Assembly (NCBI RefSeq): GCF_948329825.1
Contig: NZ_CAOJCM010000001.1
Span: 1,054,001 to 1,118,000 of the forward strand
Length of the DNA stretch: 64,000 nt
DNA from: Paenibacillus sp. JJ-100
GTDB taxonomy: Bacteria > Bacillota > Bacilli > Paenibacillales > Paenibacillaceae
Reading direction: 5' to 3'
The position numbers and the translations under genes are program-made. The notes beneath the pieces are model-generated. The model had not been told where the DNA came from. It saw only the letters and a list, made by a program, of their open reading frames with translations, and searched no databases. Each line of letters starts with the position of its first letter. Position 1 is the stretch's first letter. Of the stretch, positions 38,660 through 48,789 are shown one piece after another.

Positions 38660-40153
38660 TTGGAAGCTTCCATAAAGGCTGATACAGCCAAGAATCAACA
38701 AGAAACACAACAATATAAGGTGTTCCCAATTTTGTTCGCCATGCTGCTGAGCGGGTTTATCGGTTTATTTGGCGAAACCGCTCTGAATGTTGCACTGACA
38801 CCATTAATGGATCTGTTAGAGGTGGGACCAACGACCATTCAATGGTTAACGACAGGATATCTGCTCGTACTAGGTATTTTGGTACCTGTTTCAGGCTTGC
38901 TGCTGCAATGGTTTACAACTAGACAGTTGTTTACAACATCATTAGTATTCTCGATCGCAGGAACGCTGGTTGCAGCGCTTGCACCTAACTTTGAGATGTT
39001 GCTAGTAGCCCGGGTACTGCAGGCAATAGGTACCGCGTTGCTGTTACCGCTCATGTTTAATACGATTTTGGTCATTTTCCCGATCGAAAAACGTGGAGCT
39101 GCCATGGGATTGATTGGTCTGGTTATTATGTTCGCACCTGCAAGTGGTCCGAGTATTTCCGGTCTGATTTTGGCCAAATTGACTTGGCACTGGATTTTCT
39201 GGATCTCCTTGCCGTTTTTCCTGATTTCCCTGGTGTGCGGACTATTATTCCTGCCGAACATTTCCAAGTTGACCAAGCCCAAAATTGATGTACTTTCGAT
39301 TGTGTTGTCCACACTTGGATTTGGAGGTATCGTATACGGCTTCAGTAGTGCTGGAGGACACGGTGAAACCGGTGGGGGCTGGACCAGTCCGATCGTTATT
39401 GCCACACTGGTTATTGGTCTCGTCTCACTGCTCTTGTTCAGTATCCGTCAATTAAGAATGAAGGAACCGATGATGGACCTGAGAGCATTCAGATACCCGA
39501 TGTTCACGATTGGTCTATTGTTAGTTTTCATCTGCATGATGATGATTCTGTCATCTATGTTAATTCTGCCGATGTATCTACAGCAGGGGATGGCGGTTAC
39601 CGCACTTACTGCCGGATTGGTATTATTGCCAGGTAGTTTGCTGAATGGATTTTTGTCTCCTGTCATGGGACGATTGTTTGACAAGTTCGGCCCGAAATGG
39701 CTTGTAATTATCGGTATGTCCACCGTTGCGGTTGTCCTGTACTTGTACACGGGTATCGAAGCAACAACACCACTCATTCAGATTATTATGCTGCACGTCT
39801 TCATGATGATTGGAATCTCCATGGTGATGATGCCTGCGCAGACTAACGGGTTGAATCAGTTGCCGCGTGAATATTATCCACATGGTACAGCCATTATGAA
39901 CACACTTCAGCAAGTATCCGGTGCTATTGGTACAGCTGTCGCAGTTAGTATTTTGAGTGCTGGGCAGACTCGGTTCCTGAGCCGTGTAGAGGATCCGCAA
40001 AGCCCTGAAAATATGCTTGCTGGCTTCACATCAGGGATACAGAGTGCATTTGTCTTTGCCCTAATTTTGGCTCTTGTTGGTTTCGTCATTGCACTATTTG
40101 TAAAACGAGTGAAGGTTGGCTCGGCTGATAAACAACAGAGCCCGATGCATTAA
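38660..40153 (+). CDS. DHA2-family multidrug efflux MFS, LmrB-like
   Basis: A 497-residue 14-helix drug/proton antiporter. Family marks: LNVALTPLMDLL and WLTTGYLLVLGILVPVSG in helices 1-2, ARVLQAIGTALLLPLM, and GLIGLVIMFAPASGPSISG (motif C). The Bacillus relative LmrB exports lincomycin and puromycin. TTG 38660 follows GAGGGGGA with seven bases between; TTG 38633 has no site. It is co-oriented with the TetR gene 58 bases upstream, so both probably share one transcript. Confidence 0.88.
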   Translation: MEASIKADTAKNQQETQQYKVFPILFAMLLSGFIGLFGETALNVALTPLMDLLEVGPTTIQWLTTGYLLVLGILVPVSGLLLQWFTTRQLFTTSLVFSIAGTLVAALAPNFEMLLVARVLQAIGTALLLPLMFNTILVIFPIEKRGAAMGLIGLVIMFAPASGPSISGLILAKLTWHWIFWISLPFFLISLVCGLLFLPNISKLTKPKIDVLSIVLSTLGFGGIVYGFSSAGGHGETGGGWTSPIVIATLVIGLVSLLLFSIRQLRMKEPMMDLRAFRYPMFTIGLLLVFICMMMILSSMLILPMYLQQGMAVTALTAGLVLLPGSLLNGFLSPVMGRLFDKFGPKWLVIIGMSTVAVVLYLYTGIEATTPLIQIIMLHVFMMIGISMVMMPAQTNGLNQLPREYYPHGTAIMNTLQQVSGAIGTAVAVSILSAGQTRFLSRVEDPQSPENMLAGFTSGIQSAFVFALILALVGFVIALFVKRVKVGSADKQQSPMH

Positions 40154-40165
40154 AATCAAGGATTA

Positions 40166-40213
40166 AAAAGAGCGATGTCTCCTACGTTGTAAGGGGATAT
40201 CGCTCTTTGTTTA
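40166..40213 (+). terminator. Terminator of the efflux operon
   Basis: AAAGAGCGATGTCTCC pairs with GGGGATATCGCTCTTT, followed by a T-rich stretch. Confidence 0.8.
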
Positions 40214-40382
40214 GTTTATGGGGCAATGCAAGCCTTTCCAATTACTACGGTTGAATCACCGAAATGATAACAAAATTGAATATCCGTAAGCGATGAATTA
40301 CTATGAGAATATAAACTATTATTTATCCGCAAGTTTGAACGGTGAACCTCGAAGAATAGATCGGAGAATAGAAGGGTGAACG

Positions 40383-41357
40383 ATGACGAAATACGAAAAT
40401 CAAATTCCAACAACCGCCGGAATGAGTATAAAGTCTCTGACAAGTATATTGAGGGATTCCATGCGCAGACAAGTGGAGCGAAGACCGTTAAGTAACATCC
40501 CGATGGAATATGTTCAACCAGCTTCCACAATGGATGTGTCTCATTCAAAGGTGACATGGTTCGGGCATTCGGCTTTTCTGCTTGAGATGGAGGGTCATAG
40601 ACTACTTTTTGACCCGATGTTGGGTGATCGGCCGTCACCTGTATCTTGGGCGGGTACCAAGCGTTTCAGCAAAGAACTGCCGATTCAGCCCGATGATTTC
40701 CCTACGCTGGATGCCATCGTGATCTCTCATGATCATTATGATCATCTGGATGCCTCTTCGATTCGCAAATTAAAAAGCAAAACGAATCGTTTTATTGTTC
40801 CACTTGGGGTACGTAAACGGCTAGTAAAATGGGGTGTTCCTGCCGACCAGATCACGGAGCATCAATGGGGGGATGAATTTTCCTTCAAAGGTTTAACATT
40901 CGCTTGTACGCCTGCTCGTCACTTTTCAGGAAGAGGTTTGTTTGATCGAAATTCGACTTTATGGTGCTCATGGGTCATTGGTGGAGAACATACGAAAGTA
41001 TTTTTTAGCGGCGACAGTGGTTACGGTCCCCATTTCAAAGAAATTGGAAGAAAGTACGGGCCATTTGATCTGACGTTGATGGAGTGCGGTCAATATGATG
41101 AACGCTGGTCGAACATTCATATGATGCCTGAGGAGACGGTTCAAGCCCATCTGGATGTGGGAGGTAATCTATTATTCCCGATTCATTGGGGTGCATTTAC
41201 GCTCGCCTATCATGCATGGAATGATCCAGCAGAGCGAGTAACCCGTGCCGCACGAACTTTGAATGTATCTGTTGTTATTCCAGTTATAGGGGAGACCGTC
41301 ATGCTGAATGATGAATCTTATGCGAACCAGACATGGTGGAGAAGGAATCAGGAATAA
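40383..41357 (+). CDS. MBL-fold hydrolase, NAPE-PLD/UlaG-like
   Basis: A 324-residue metallo-beta-lactamase-fold hydrolase of COG2220. The metal motif SHDHYDHLD is complete (near residue 115), with later ligands in ARHFSGRG, SGDSGYG and FPIHWGAF. WFGHSAFLLEMEG and GDRPSPVSWAG fit the NAPE-phospholipase D-like branch; bacterial members act on phosphodiesters or sugar lactones and are rarely characterised. No signal peptide. GGGTGAACG precedes the ATG. Single gene. Confidence 0.85.
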   Translation: MTKYENQIPTTAGMSIKSLTSILRDSMRRQVERRPLSNIPMEYVQPASTMDVSHSKVTWFGHSAFLLEMEGHRLLFDPMLGDRPSPVSWAGTKRFSKELPIQPDDFPTLDAIVISHDHYDHLDASSIRKLKSKTNRFIVPLGVRKRLVKWGVPADQITEHQWGDEFSFKGLTFACTPARHFSGRGLFDRNSTLWCSWVIGGEHTKVFFSGDSGYGPHFKEIGRKYGPFDLTLMECGQYDERWSNIHMMPEETVQAHLDVGGNLLFPIHWGAFTLAYHAWNDPAERVTRAARTLNVSVVIPVIGETVMLNDESYANQTWWRRNQE

Positions 41358-41409
41358 TACATCTAACCAAGCAAGCGTTCTACTCAGACGATGGGAGGAC
41401 GCTTTTGCT

Positions 41410-41910
41410 TTATTTAATAAAAGAAATGGCGGTACAGATCAACAACACGCCCATACTAATATAAAAAGGACGTTCGTATTTGATCAGGAATCGCTGAAAT
41501 AAACGTCCGCCCAATGCCCAGGTCAGATTCGCACTTATGCCGATCAGGGTGAGTAGCAACGAATATAGGATGAGTTCTTGCTGCGACTGCGTATGGGGTA
41601 GAATGAACACCGACAGAGCTGTAAGTCCGTACAAAATAACTTTGGGATTGATGAATTGCAGGGTGAATCCGAATAGAAATGAATAGTGATTGACCTTGTT
41701 TTCTTGCGAATCTGCAGGTTTACTCCCCATGATTTTGATAGCAAGATAGAGCATGTACACACATCCGATCAGGTTCAAGACCGGGGTGATCCTGGGGATA
41801 TATTGATGAAGAATCAAGTTGAAATAACTGGACAGAACCATAATAAGCAGACAGCCGGCTGCAACTCCCCCAATAAGATGAAGAGTCTTCTTTGAGTGCT
41901 GAACCGCACA
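41410..41910 (-). pseudogene. LysE/RhtB-family exporter, N-terminus missing
   Basis: The minus frame has the middle and C-terminal part of a LysE-type amino acid exporter (IGCVYMLYLAIKIMGS, FGFTLQFINPKVILYGL, NLTWALGGRLFQRFL). In-frame similarity continues upstream of the first ATG (41841) as AVQHSKKTLHLIGGVAAGC and stops near 41905, where the family's first 40 or so residues with FTPGPN should be. Beyond that point lies the tail of a cupin regulator on the other strand. ATG 41841 has no ribosome site. Taken as a deletion remnant, inactive. Confidence 0.72.
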
Positions 41911-42092
41911 TCGAAGGGACCGAAGAATTTATTACTGTTTATGAAGGGCAAGTCACGATTCGGGTTGGGACGGAAGAATATACGGTGAGTTCAGGGGAGT
42001 CTATCCGTTTTCGAGCGGATAAGTCTCATGCCTATGTTAACGCTGGAGCTACGGCAAACAAGCTAAGTATGGTCATTCATTATATGAAGTGA
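41892..42092 (+). pseudogene. XRE/cupin regulator, only the cupin end left
   Basis: The fragment reads as the last 60 residues of an XRE-family regulator with cupin sensor (EGTEEFITVYEGQVTIRVG, then ESIRFRADKSHAYVNAG and MVIHYMK). The helix-turn-helix and the first half of the cupin are absent. Family members are commonly divergent from LysE exporters, and here the LysE gene abuts head to head, also without its start. No ribosome site or start codon fits. A remnant of the same deletion. Confidence 0.7.
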
Positions 42093-42116
42093 AATGCATT
42101 AGAATATAACATCAAT

Positions 42117-42196
42117 AAAGCAGCCTGATAAAGAACTGCACCTCGATTGTTCGTCGTATCCAACAATGGAGGTGCAGTTCAATAAATGGCTGCTTT
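42117..42196 (-). terminator. Long hairpin, probable terminator of the GH43 gene
   Basis: GAACTGCACCTC and ATTGTT (42133-42151) pair with AACAAT and GAGGTGCAGTTC (42162-42180); outer arms AAAGCAGCC and GGCTGCTTT add a second stem. On the minus strand the inner stem is followed by TTTATC. Confidence 0.6.
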
Positions 42197-42244
42197 ATTA
42201 GGCTTGTTCGCTATGAACTCCAGCGACTATGATATGACTCTGGA

Positions 42245-44656
42245 TTAAAGTTTATCTTTGGCCTGACGCTCAATTTCCTTTGCCGTTAGTGCTTTGTCAT
42301 ACACATTTACGTTATCCAAGCTACCTTTAAGGAAAGGATCAGTCGCATATCGGCTCTTGCCCACATAAGCTTCCGTTGCTTGCAGATCCTTCGGATTAAA
42401 TGTGATCTCGTTGCTGCTTGCTACGGATTGCCCATTCACATACAAAGTGCCTGTATCTCCCTGGAGTGTAACAGCCACATGAACCCATTGATTGGAAGGT
42501 AGCGGTTCTGCTGCAATCAAGCTCTGATCTCGTCCCTCATTATGAATGGTGAACTGTAATGCTCCATTATGCTGGGAGGGTGTAAGGAACATGTGCCTGG
42601 TCAAGCCATTCCCAAAGTCGAAAATACGTTGCCAGGACCCACCGCCATCCCAATTAACCCAGGCGCTAAACGTAAAATCCGTTGTATCCGTAACGAGTCC
42701 AGGCAACTGAATGTAACTGTCTGTCCCATTAAAGGTGGCAGCTTGATTCTTACCACCTGCATCAGAACTGATCACGTTAAATGCCTGACCATGGTATCCG
42801 TTTTTACTGTAATCCTGAGCGACTTTTGCAAGTTTCTTGTGCTCAAAAGTGTACTCTCCAAGCAATGGACTTACCGCTTGCTGTGGAATAATAACATTAA
42901 ACGTTTTGGAATTTACCGCATCTCCCTTACGAATCGTCGCAGTTAATTTTACTTTGGCATCGCCTTTACCAGCGCGTGGTCGCTGCACTTCGCCTGTAGC
43001 GGATAGAGCCGAAGTATTGGAACTTTTCCACGTAATGTCTGCATCACTTGCCTTTGTAGGCAGAGACAGATTGAAGAACACATGATCCGTATGACCAATG
43101 TTCAAATCCTTCTTAATGGCCTCAACAATGTCCTGATCACTCCGCACAACACCTTGACTTCCCCAGATGGCTATCCCAGAGGAGGAGAGCGCGCTAAAGG
43201 TCAGAACCGTACCTTGAGATTCCGAATTCCATTCAGGAGTAAAGACACCTTTGTACACAACTTGATCTGATGTGATCTGAACTGTGTTGTCTGCCCCAAG
43301 ACTCCATGTTCCTGTCACGGCACCACGAATCTGCCCATCTGCTGTGAACTGAACTGTCCGGGAAGGCTTGATCTCCGCCGTGATGTCTTTACCATGATTC
43401 ACCCATTGGTACTGACCAGCGATATCCTGAGTTGTCAGTTGGGCAGTATTCTCTCCTAAGGCAGCATAGCGATAAGGAGAAACGACAGGCCAATCATCCT
43501 CATTCATATGCATTTCATGTACGCGAACTTCGTGTTCCTCACCGCGCTCTGGAAAGCGGGAATGGAATATAAGGAATTGTTTTCCGGTTTCAGCATCAAT
43601 ATAAGCAGAGTTATGTCCGGGGGATACATAGCCGATTCCCACACCTGTGCCCGGATCACCGATCTGTCTCTGGAACAGGAAATTCCCCATTAATTTGACA
43701 CCATAAGGCTCGATAGAACGATCGTCAAACAATGGTTTATCCTTATCCGCTTTAACATTAATCATGTCGTTTCCTTCGGCATCGAGGAAAGGACCGTCCG
43801 GCGTTTTGGAGCGAGCTACACGAATGTTATATCCCCCGTCCGCACCCAGTCCGCCGAAAGACAGATACAGATAATAATAGTCGGTTTCGGGGCTGTACAG
43901 CATATAAGGTGCTTCAATACGACTATGGTTGCCTCCCATAAGTTTCTTTCCATAACCTTGATTCGGCAGCGGTTTGCCAGTCGTCTCATCCATCTCCAGA
44001 ATGAAAATCCCCCCGGAATAGGAACCATACACCATCCACAGCTTTCCGTCTTTGTCATAAAAGACATCAGGATCTACGACATTGGGGTGAATCGTTGCAT
44101 CGTAAATGGTACCATCTTCACTGATCTGATCCCACATGCCGGATTTCAGCAGAATGCCCTGATCTTTATAGGGACCTTCGATATTGTCAGCGACAGCAAT
44201 TCCGAGTGCTGATCGGGGAGAGTCTCCTTTGCATGCATTGTAGTACATATAAAATTTGCCGTCTGCCAGTTGTATGACATCTGCTGCCCATAGCGTATCC
44301 GTCTGTGCCCACTGCAGAGCTTCGGAGAATTCCTTGGTCACATTGGGAATAACGGGGTTGTCATCCCTAACACCCGAAGCGACTAAATCCCAGTTCAGAA
44401 AGTCTTTGGACTTAGCGACTTGGAGATGTGAACCAAAAATATAAAATGTATCATCCACCTTAATAACGGAAGGGTCATGAACGGAAACATTTTTAAATGC
44501 TGGTACAGGATCTGCAATGGATGTAGATATTGACGAGTTGCCAACCGCTGTTCCTGATCCATTGGCTAACACGGAGACAGGCGCCAAAGTAGTTGCAGTA
44601 AGTAATGCGGTACTTAGTAAAGAAATGTGAAGTGCACTAATCCAATAACGTTTCAT
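42245..44656 (-). CDS. Secreted GH43 arabinan endo-1,5-arabinosidase with LamG
   Basis: An 803-residue exported enzyme. A Sec signal (about 1-31, ending SVLA) is followed by a GH43 five-blade propeller (about 50-390) with catalytic base in SVHDPSVI, the modulating Asp in VVDPDVFYD and acid Glu in SRIEAPYM. A GH43 C-terminal beta domain (about 395-505), an atrophied Ig-like unit (about 515-600, ITWKSSNTSALS) and a LamG-like sandwich (about 605-800, FTFSAWVNWDG) follow. It cuts arabinan outside the cell. A cre lies just behind its promoter. The divergent GH51 gene has the same Ig-like and LamG modules in the opposite order. Confidence 0.9.
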   Translation of the reverse strand: MKRYWISALHISLLSTALLTATTLAPVSVLANGSGTAVGNSSISTSIADPVPAFKNVSVHDPSVIKVDDTFYIFGSHLQVAKSKDFLNWDLVASGVRDDNPVIPNVTKEFSEALQWAQTDTLWAADVIQLADGKFYMYYNACKGDSPRSALGIAVADNIEGPYKDQGILLKSGMWDQISEDGTIYDATIHPNVVDPDVFYDKDGKLWMVYGSYSGGIFILEMDETTGKPLPNQGYGKKLMGGNHSRIEAPYMLYSPETDYYYLYLSFGGLGADGGYNIRVARSKTPDGPFLDAEGNDMINVKADKDKPLFDDRSIEPYGVKLMGNFLFQRQIGDPGTGVGIGYVSPGHNSAYIDAETGKQFLIFHSRFPERGEEHEVRVHEMHMNEDDWPVVSPYRYAALGENTAQLTTQDIAGQYQWVNHGKDITAEIKPSRTVQFTADGQIRGAVTGTWSLGADNTVQITSDQVVYKGVFTPEWNSESQGTVLTFSALSSSGIAIWGSQGVVRSDQDIVEAIKKDLNIGHTDHVFFNLSLPTKASDADITWKSSNTSALSATGEVQRPRAGKGDAKVKLTATIRKGDAVNSKTFNVIIPQQAVSPLLGEYTFEHKKLAKVAQDYSKNGYHGQAFNVISSDAGGKNQAATFNGTDSYIQLPGLVTDTTDFTFSAWVNWDGGGSWQRIFDFGNGLTRHMFLTPSQHNGALQFTIHNEGRDQSLIAAEPLPSNQWVHVAVTLQGDTGTLYVNGQSVASSNEITFNPKDLQATEAYVGKSRYATDPFLKGSLDNVNVYDKALTAKEIERQAKDKL

Positions 44657-44751
44657 AGGTTTCCCCTTTCCTAATACCTGGAATGAAAATCAACCGATAC
44701 ATAACACAAACAATATAAGGATCGGCAAACCTCCTTCTAGCTTCCAATTTT

Positions 44752-44802
44752 TATCAAGCGCTTTCATTTGTTATAATATAAAACAGTTTATATATTTGTA
44801 AA
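44752..44802 (-). promoter_or_regulatory. Promoter and cre of the GH43 gene
   Basis: On the minus strand TTTACA (44802-44797) and TATTAT (44778-44773) are 18 bases apart. Just downstream, TGAAAGCGCTTGAT (44766-44753) is one base off the cre consensus, so CcpA repression by roadblock is likely. Confidence 0.62.
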
Positions 44803-44910
44803 CCATAAATATGATACCAATATGATTTGATGGAAGCTGAATAGAGGGAAAAAAGGGATGAGAAAGCTTCAGGTATTTCAATAAAACCGCAATTATTCTC
44901 AAATTTAGGA

Positions 44911-44940
44911 TTGAAGTCAGGAACTGTGATGCGATATTAT
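44911..44940 (+). promoter_or_regulatory. Possible promoter of the GH51 gene
   Basis: TTGAAG (44911-44916) and TATTAT (44935-44940) are 18 bases apart, about 100 bases before the ATG. Confidence 0.38.
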
Positions 44941-45038
44941 AACGATTAGGTCAGTTGTTTATATAGTTATCAATCATTTTACAATTATACGAACTAAATT
45001 GATGAACAAAGATTACAAAAGACATAGGAGGTCAGATC

Positions 45039-48000
45039 ATGACTACATATCAAAACCAATTAATCGCACAGTACACGTTCGAAGATGCCCTAGAGATTGG
45101 GAAGGATAGCTCCGGGAACGGACACGATGGCCTAGCCAAAGGGGAGATACCTCCTGCGGTATCCGAGGTGAAAGGCAGATCGGCTGTGACTTTCAACGGG
45201 GGAGCGAATGGAACTTCTTACCTGCAATTGCCTCCGGATCTACTTCGGAATGTAAGCGATAACACAGGAATTACTATTGCGACTTGGGTGTTTCTGGGCA
45301 GAGGGGTCAATGTGTGGGAACGAATTTTTGACTTTGGCAAAGGAGAAAAGGGACCCTATTTGTTTCTGACACGTTACCTCCGGGGCACGTTATATGCCGG
45401 AGATGATCTTGTTGTAGACCCGGGCCGAGGATTTCCAAGCGGAGAATGGATGCACATCGCACTCTCTGTAACAGGCAGTCAAGGTGGCACGCTAAGTAGT
45501 GCTGGTCCGATCGTATATGTGAATGGGGAGAAGGTAGCGGACGGTTCCATTAGTCAGACCTCCAGTGGCAATTATGCCAAACTGCGCAGATGGTTTGATT
45601 CGTTCACGAATTTTGACAATTATAGCCGAAATTATATTGGACGCTCCCAGTATGCTGCTGATGTAGATTTTACAGGTTCTTTATCTGACTTTCGGATCTA
45701 TCGGGCAGCGCTTACCATGGATGACGTCATTGAAGTCATGTGTGAATCATTGACAGATGAAGCGATTGTGAAGCTTGCTGCGGACAAATATCTTTCCTTC
45801 CCGCACCGCATTATCACCAAAGATGTATCACTGCCGGCAGACTTGTTGGGTGGTAAAGTGACGGTTAATTGGAGTTCCAGTGAGCCGGAAGTCTTATCCG
45901 AGAACGGAGAGGTTCGGGCAATCACTACGGCACAAGCGGTTACACTCCGTGCACTTTTGACAAAAGGTGAAAGTAAGCTGAACCAAAGCTTTGACGTGTC
46001 TGTTGTGCCAGCACATGTACCTCCTTATACCGTCACAATCCATGGGGATCAGAAGGTAGCTGACATCAGTGAAGTCATGTATGGCCTTTTCTACGAGGAT
46101 ATTAACAATGCAGCAGATGGTGGAATCTATGCGGAGCTTGTTCAGAATCGGTCATTCGAATCATTTGCATTCGATACGTACTCCCATGACTCGGGGGAAT
46201 GTGGTTGCTCTACAGGCCGGAACCGTGATCCTCTATACGCCTGGTCAGGAGATACCGGGAACATGCTGGTGCAGCATACGGAAGGATTGAATGCTCACTT
46301 TAACGTGGAAGATCCTGAGGTCAATGCTTATTATGTAACGGTTCAAGATGGGGCGACGATTCGTAATCGAGGATTCTCGGATTCCAATCAGCATTGTGCC
46401 ATGTCGATCAAACAAGGAGAACGGTATGACTTTACCCTATGGGCAAAAGCAGAATCGGCTGGTACGATCACTGTTCAATTACAGGATGGGAGTGAGGCTT
46501 CCATCAGTGAGTCGGTAACGCTGCATGTTGAAGGCGGTAACACATGGAAGAAGTACGGCTTGACCCTCAGCGGAACGGAGACTGTGCTAGGCCAACTGGC
46601 ACTCACTTTTGCAGGTGACATCTCCATTGATATGGTGTCCTTAATTCCCCAGAATGTATGGGGAGCTGATCCGACAGAAGAGGGAATATCCCCTTCAGCA
46701 CACGCCAATTACGCCGGTAATCCGAACTATCGATTGCGCAAGGATCTCATTCAGGCACTTGCCGATCTGCATCCGAAGTTCTTGCGTTTTCCAGGGGGAT
46801 GTATATCGGAGGGCTCCTTTATCTGGGACAATGTGTATGACTGGAAGGATTCTGTGGGTGCGGTTGAGCTGCGCAAAGAGAATTATAATGTGTGGGGTTA
46901 TATGATGACGATGGGGCTTGGTTATATGGAGTACTTCCAGTTGGCAGAAGATCTGAATGCAGCCCCGGTACCAGTTATGGCTTGCGGTGTATTATGTCAG
47001 GCACGCTCGGATTATGCTCATCCTGCGGGTGGCGCTTTAAGGGATTATTATATCCGGAACTTTACAGACCTGATTGATTTTGCGCTCAGTACAGACATTG
47101 AACACAACGAATGGGCGGCGGTACGAAGCCAGATGGGACATCCTGAACCGTTCGATCTTCGTTATCTGGGTGTAGGCAATGAGAACTGGGGTACTGAATT
47201 TTTTGCCAACTTTGAAGTATTCAAAAGCTCGATCGATGATTACATGAAACGGAACTATCCTGATCATGAGTTGCACATTATCTCGACGGTCGGTGCACAG
47301 GCGGATGATGATGCGTACCAGGAAGGATGGAAATTCCTCAGCGGGAACCTCACCGGATCAGCTCAGGTTGCTTTTGCAGATGGGACAGAGGTGATCGAGG
47401 AGACGGTAACCTGGTATGAGAACCAGGACAATTATATGGATACCATTGCGGACGAGCACTACTATCGATCTAATGAATATTTGCTGAATAACGTGGACCG
47501 ATACAACTATTATGACCGTGCTTATCATGAAGACGGAAGTATTGATTGGAAAGAGACATCCAAAGTATTTGTGGGTGAATATGCTTCTACAGACAAAAAC
47601 ACGCTGGCAGGAGCGGTCTCAGAAGCAGCGGTTATGACCGGATTTGAAAATAATGCGGACGTTGTTCGCTTGGCTGCGTATGCACCATTATTCAACAAAG
47701 TATTGACGGATGGTACGTACCGCTGGACGCCGGACTGCATCTGGTTTGATGACGAAACCGTGTGGTATACACCGAACTACTATGTACAGCAGCTTTTTGC
47801 AAAATATGTAGGGGATCAAGTGCTCGAGACTTCGTTCTCTACGTACAGCAAAGGTAAACCGCTGAATCTTATTCCGCGTGGCGGCATCGAAATTGCAACA
47901 GGTCATGCAGAGATCGTGGTGAAACGAGTCACGGTCACGTCCAATGTCGATGGCAGCATACTATTAGATGAAGATTTCAGGGAACGTACAGAACCTAGTG

Positions 48001-48779
48001 AGGCATGGAGTCAGATTCCGGGATCGGTAGGGTACACGTTAACCAAAGGGAAAGGGCTCATCTTGAGCGCACAATCAAGCGGATTGAATGGATTGTACTT
48101 GCTGAATGACGAATGGACCAACTACAAGGTGCACGTTGAGGCTGAAAGAATTTCAGGTGAGGATGGTTTCTACATCGGCGTCGGATTGACGGATATCTCA
48201 TCCGAGAATAAGGATGTCATAGAGTACGCAATCAGCTACGGGGGAAATGCCACGGGCGTGAAGGTGTACAAACAAGGGATCGAGGGTTACACATTGGGAG
48301 ACTATTCTTCCAGTTCGGCAGCAGGTAACCTGAGAGCGTCCAACTATGAACCACTGGAGAATGGAACCGAGTATACGATCACGGTTAACTATGGTGGGGA
48401 GACAGGAAAGAACTTGATCTGTTCCTACACGGATGGTAGCCATACCAGCAAGGTTCTGGATTACAAGTTGGAAGCCTACAATCGGGAAGTATTCCACTCC
48501 GTTACGAGAGACGCACAGCATGTATATGTGAAACTCGTGAATGCAGATGGTGTGGATAAATCAACCCAAATTTGCCTTCAGGATCTGATGGTCATATCTT
48601 CAGCAAGATTGATCACGCTTACCGGAGACGAGACATTGGTGCACATGCCGAATGTGAATCAGAAGAATGATGAGAAAGTGGTGCCGCAGGAACGTGAGAT
48701 TGAGCTGAATGGGCAATCGGTTGTCATTGAGCTCCCAGCGCATTCGGTGAACGTCCTTGTCATGCAGTGTCACTCATAA
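45039..48779 (+). CDS. GH51 alpha-L-arabinofuranosidase, multi-domain
   Basis: A 1246-residue enzyme releasing terminal arabinose. LamG-like domain (about 8-235; AQYTFEDALEIGKDSSGNGHDG split as AQYTFEDAL), atrophied Ig-like unit (240-325; VNWSSSEPEVLSENGEV), GH51 catalytic part (about 330-950) with acid/base E715 in GVGNENWG and nucleophile E847 in VGEYAST, and an extra beta domain (about 955-1110) inserted in the C-terminal sandwich, which resumes at HVYVKLVNADG. ATAGGAGGTCAGATC precedes the ATG. There is no signal peptide, odd for a protein with polysaccharide-type modules. Twice the length of usual intracellular GH51. Confidence 0.9.
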   Translation: MTTYQNQLIAQYTFEDALEIGKDSSGNGHDGLAKGEIPPAVSEVKGRSAVTFNGGANGTSYLQLPPDLLRNVSDNTGITIATWVFLGRGVNVWERIFDFGKGEKGPYLFLTRYLRGTLYAGDDLVVDPGRGFPSGEWMHIALSVTGSQGGTLSSAGPIVYVNGEKVADGSISQTSSGNYAKLRRWFDSFTNFDNYSRNYIGRSQYAADVDFTGSLSDFRIYRAALTMDDVIEVMCESLTDEAIVKLAADKYLSFPHRIITKDVSLPADLLGGKVTVNWSSSEPEVLSENGEVRAITTAQAVTLRALLTKGESKLNQSFDVSVVPAHVPPYTVTIHGDQKVADISEVMYGLFYEDINNAADGGIYAELVQNRSFESFAFDTYSHDSGECGCSTGRNRDPLYAWSGDTGNMLVQHTEGLNAHFNVEDPEVNAYYVTVQDGATIRNRGFSDSNQHCAMSIKQGERYDFTLWAKAESAGTITVQLQDGSEASISESVTLHVEGGNTWKKYGLTLSGTETVLGQLALTFAGDISIDMVSLIPQNVWGADPTEEGISPSAHANYAGNPNYRLRKDLIQALADLHPKFLRFPGGCISEGSFIWDNVYDWKDSVGAVELRKENYNVWGYMMTMGLGYMEYFQLAEDLNAAPVPVMACGVLCQARSDYAHPAGGALRDYYIRNFTDLIDFALSTDIEHNEWAAVRSQMGHPEPFDLRYLGVGNENWGTEFFANFEVFKSSIDDYMKRNYPDHELHIISTVGAQADDDAYQEGWKFLSGNLTGSAQVAFADGTEVIEETVTWYENQDNYMDTIADEHYYRSNEYLLNNVDRYNYYDRAYHEDGSIDWKETSKVFVGEYASTDKNTLAGAVSEAAVMTGFENNADVVRLAAYAPLFNKVLTDGTYRWTPDCIWFDDETVWYTPNYYVQQLFAKYVGDQVLETSFSTYSKGKPLNLIPRGGIEIATGHAEIVVKRVTVTSNVDGSILLDEDFRERTEPSEAWSQIPGSVGYTLTKGKGLILSAQSSGLNGLYLLNDEWTNYKVHVEAERISGEDGFYIGVGLTDISSENKDVIEYAISYGGNATGVKVYKQGIEGYTLGDYSSSSAAGNLRASNYEPLENGTEYTITVNYGGETGKNLICSYTDGSHTSKVLDYKLEAYNREVFHSVTRDAQHVYVKLVNADGVDKSTQICLQDLMVISSARLITLTGDETLVHMPNVNQKNDEKVVPQEREIELNGQSVVIELPAHSVNVLVMQCHS

Positions 48780-48789
48780 CAAATGATTA

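Noticed and set aside
42117-42196. Long nested inverted repeat as an insertion-sequence end
   Set aside because: No transposase, no target duplication and it lies where a terminator for the GH43 gene is expected.
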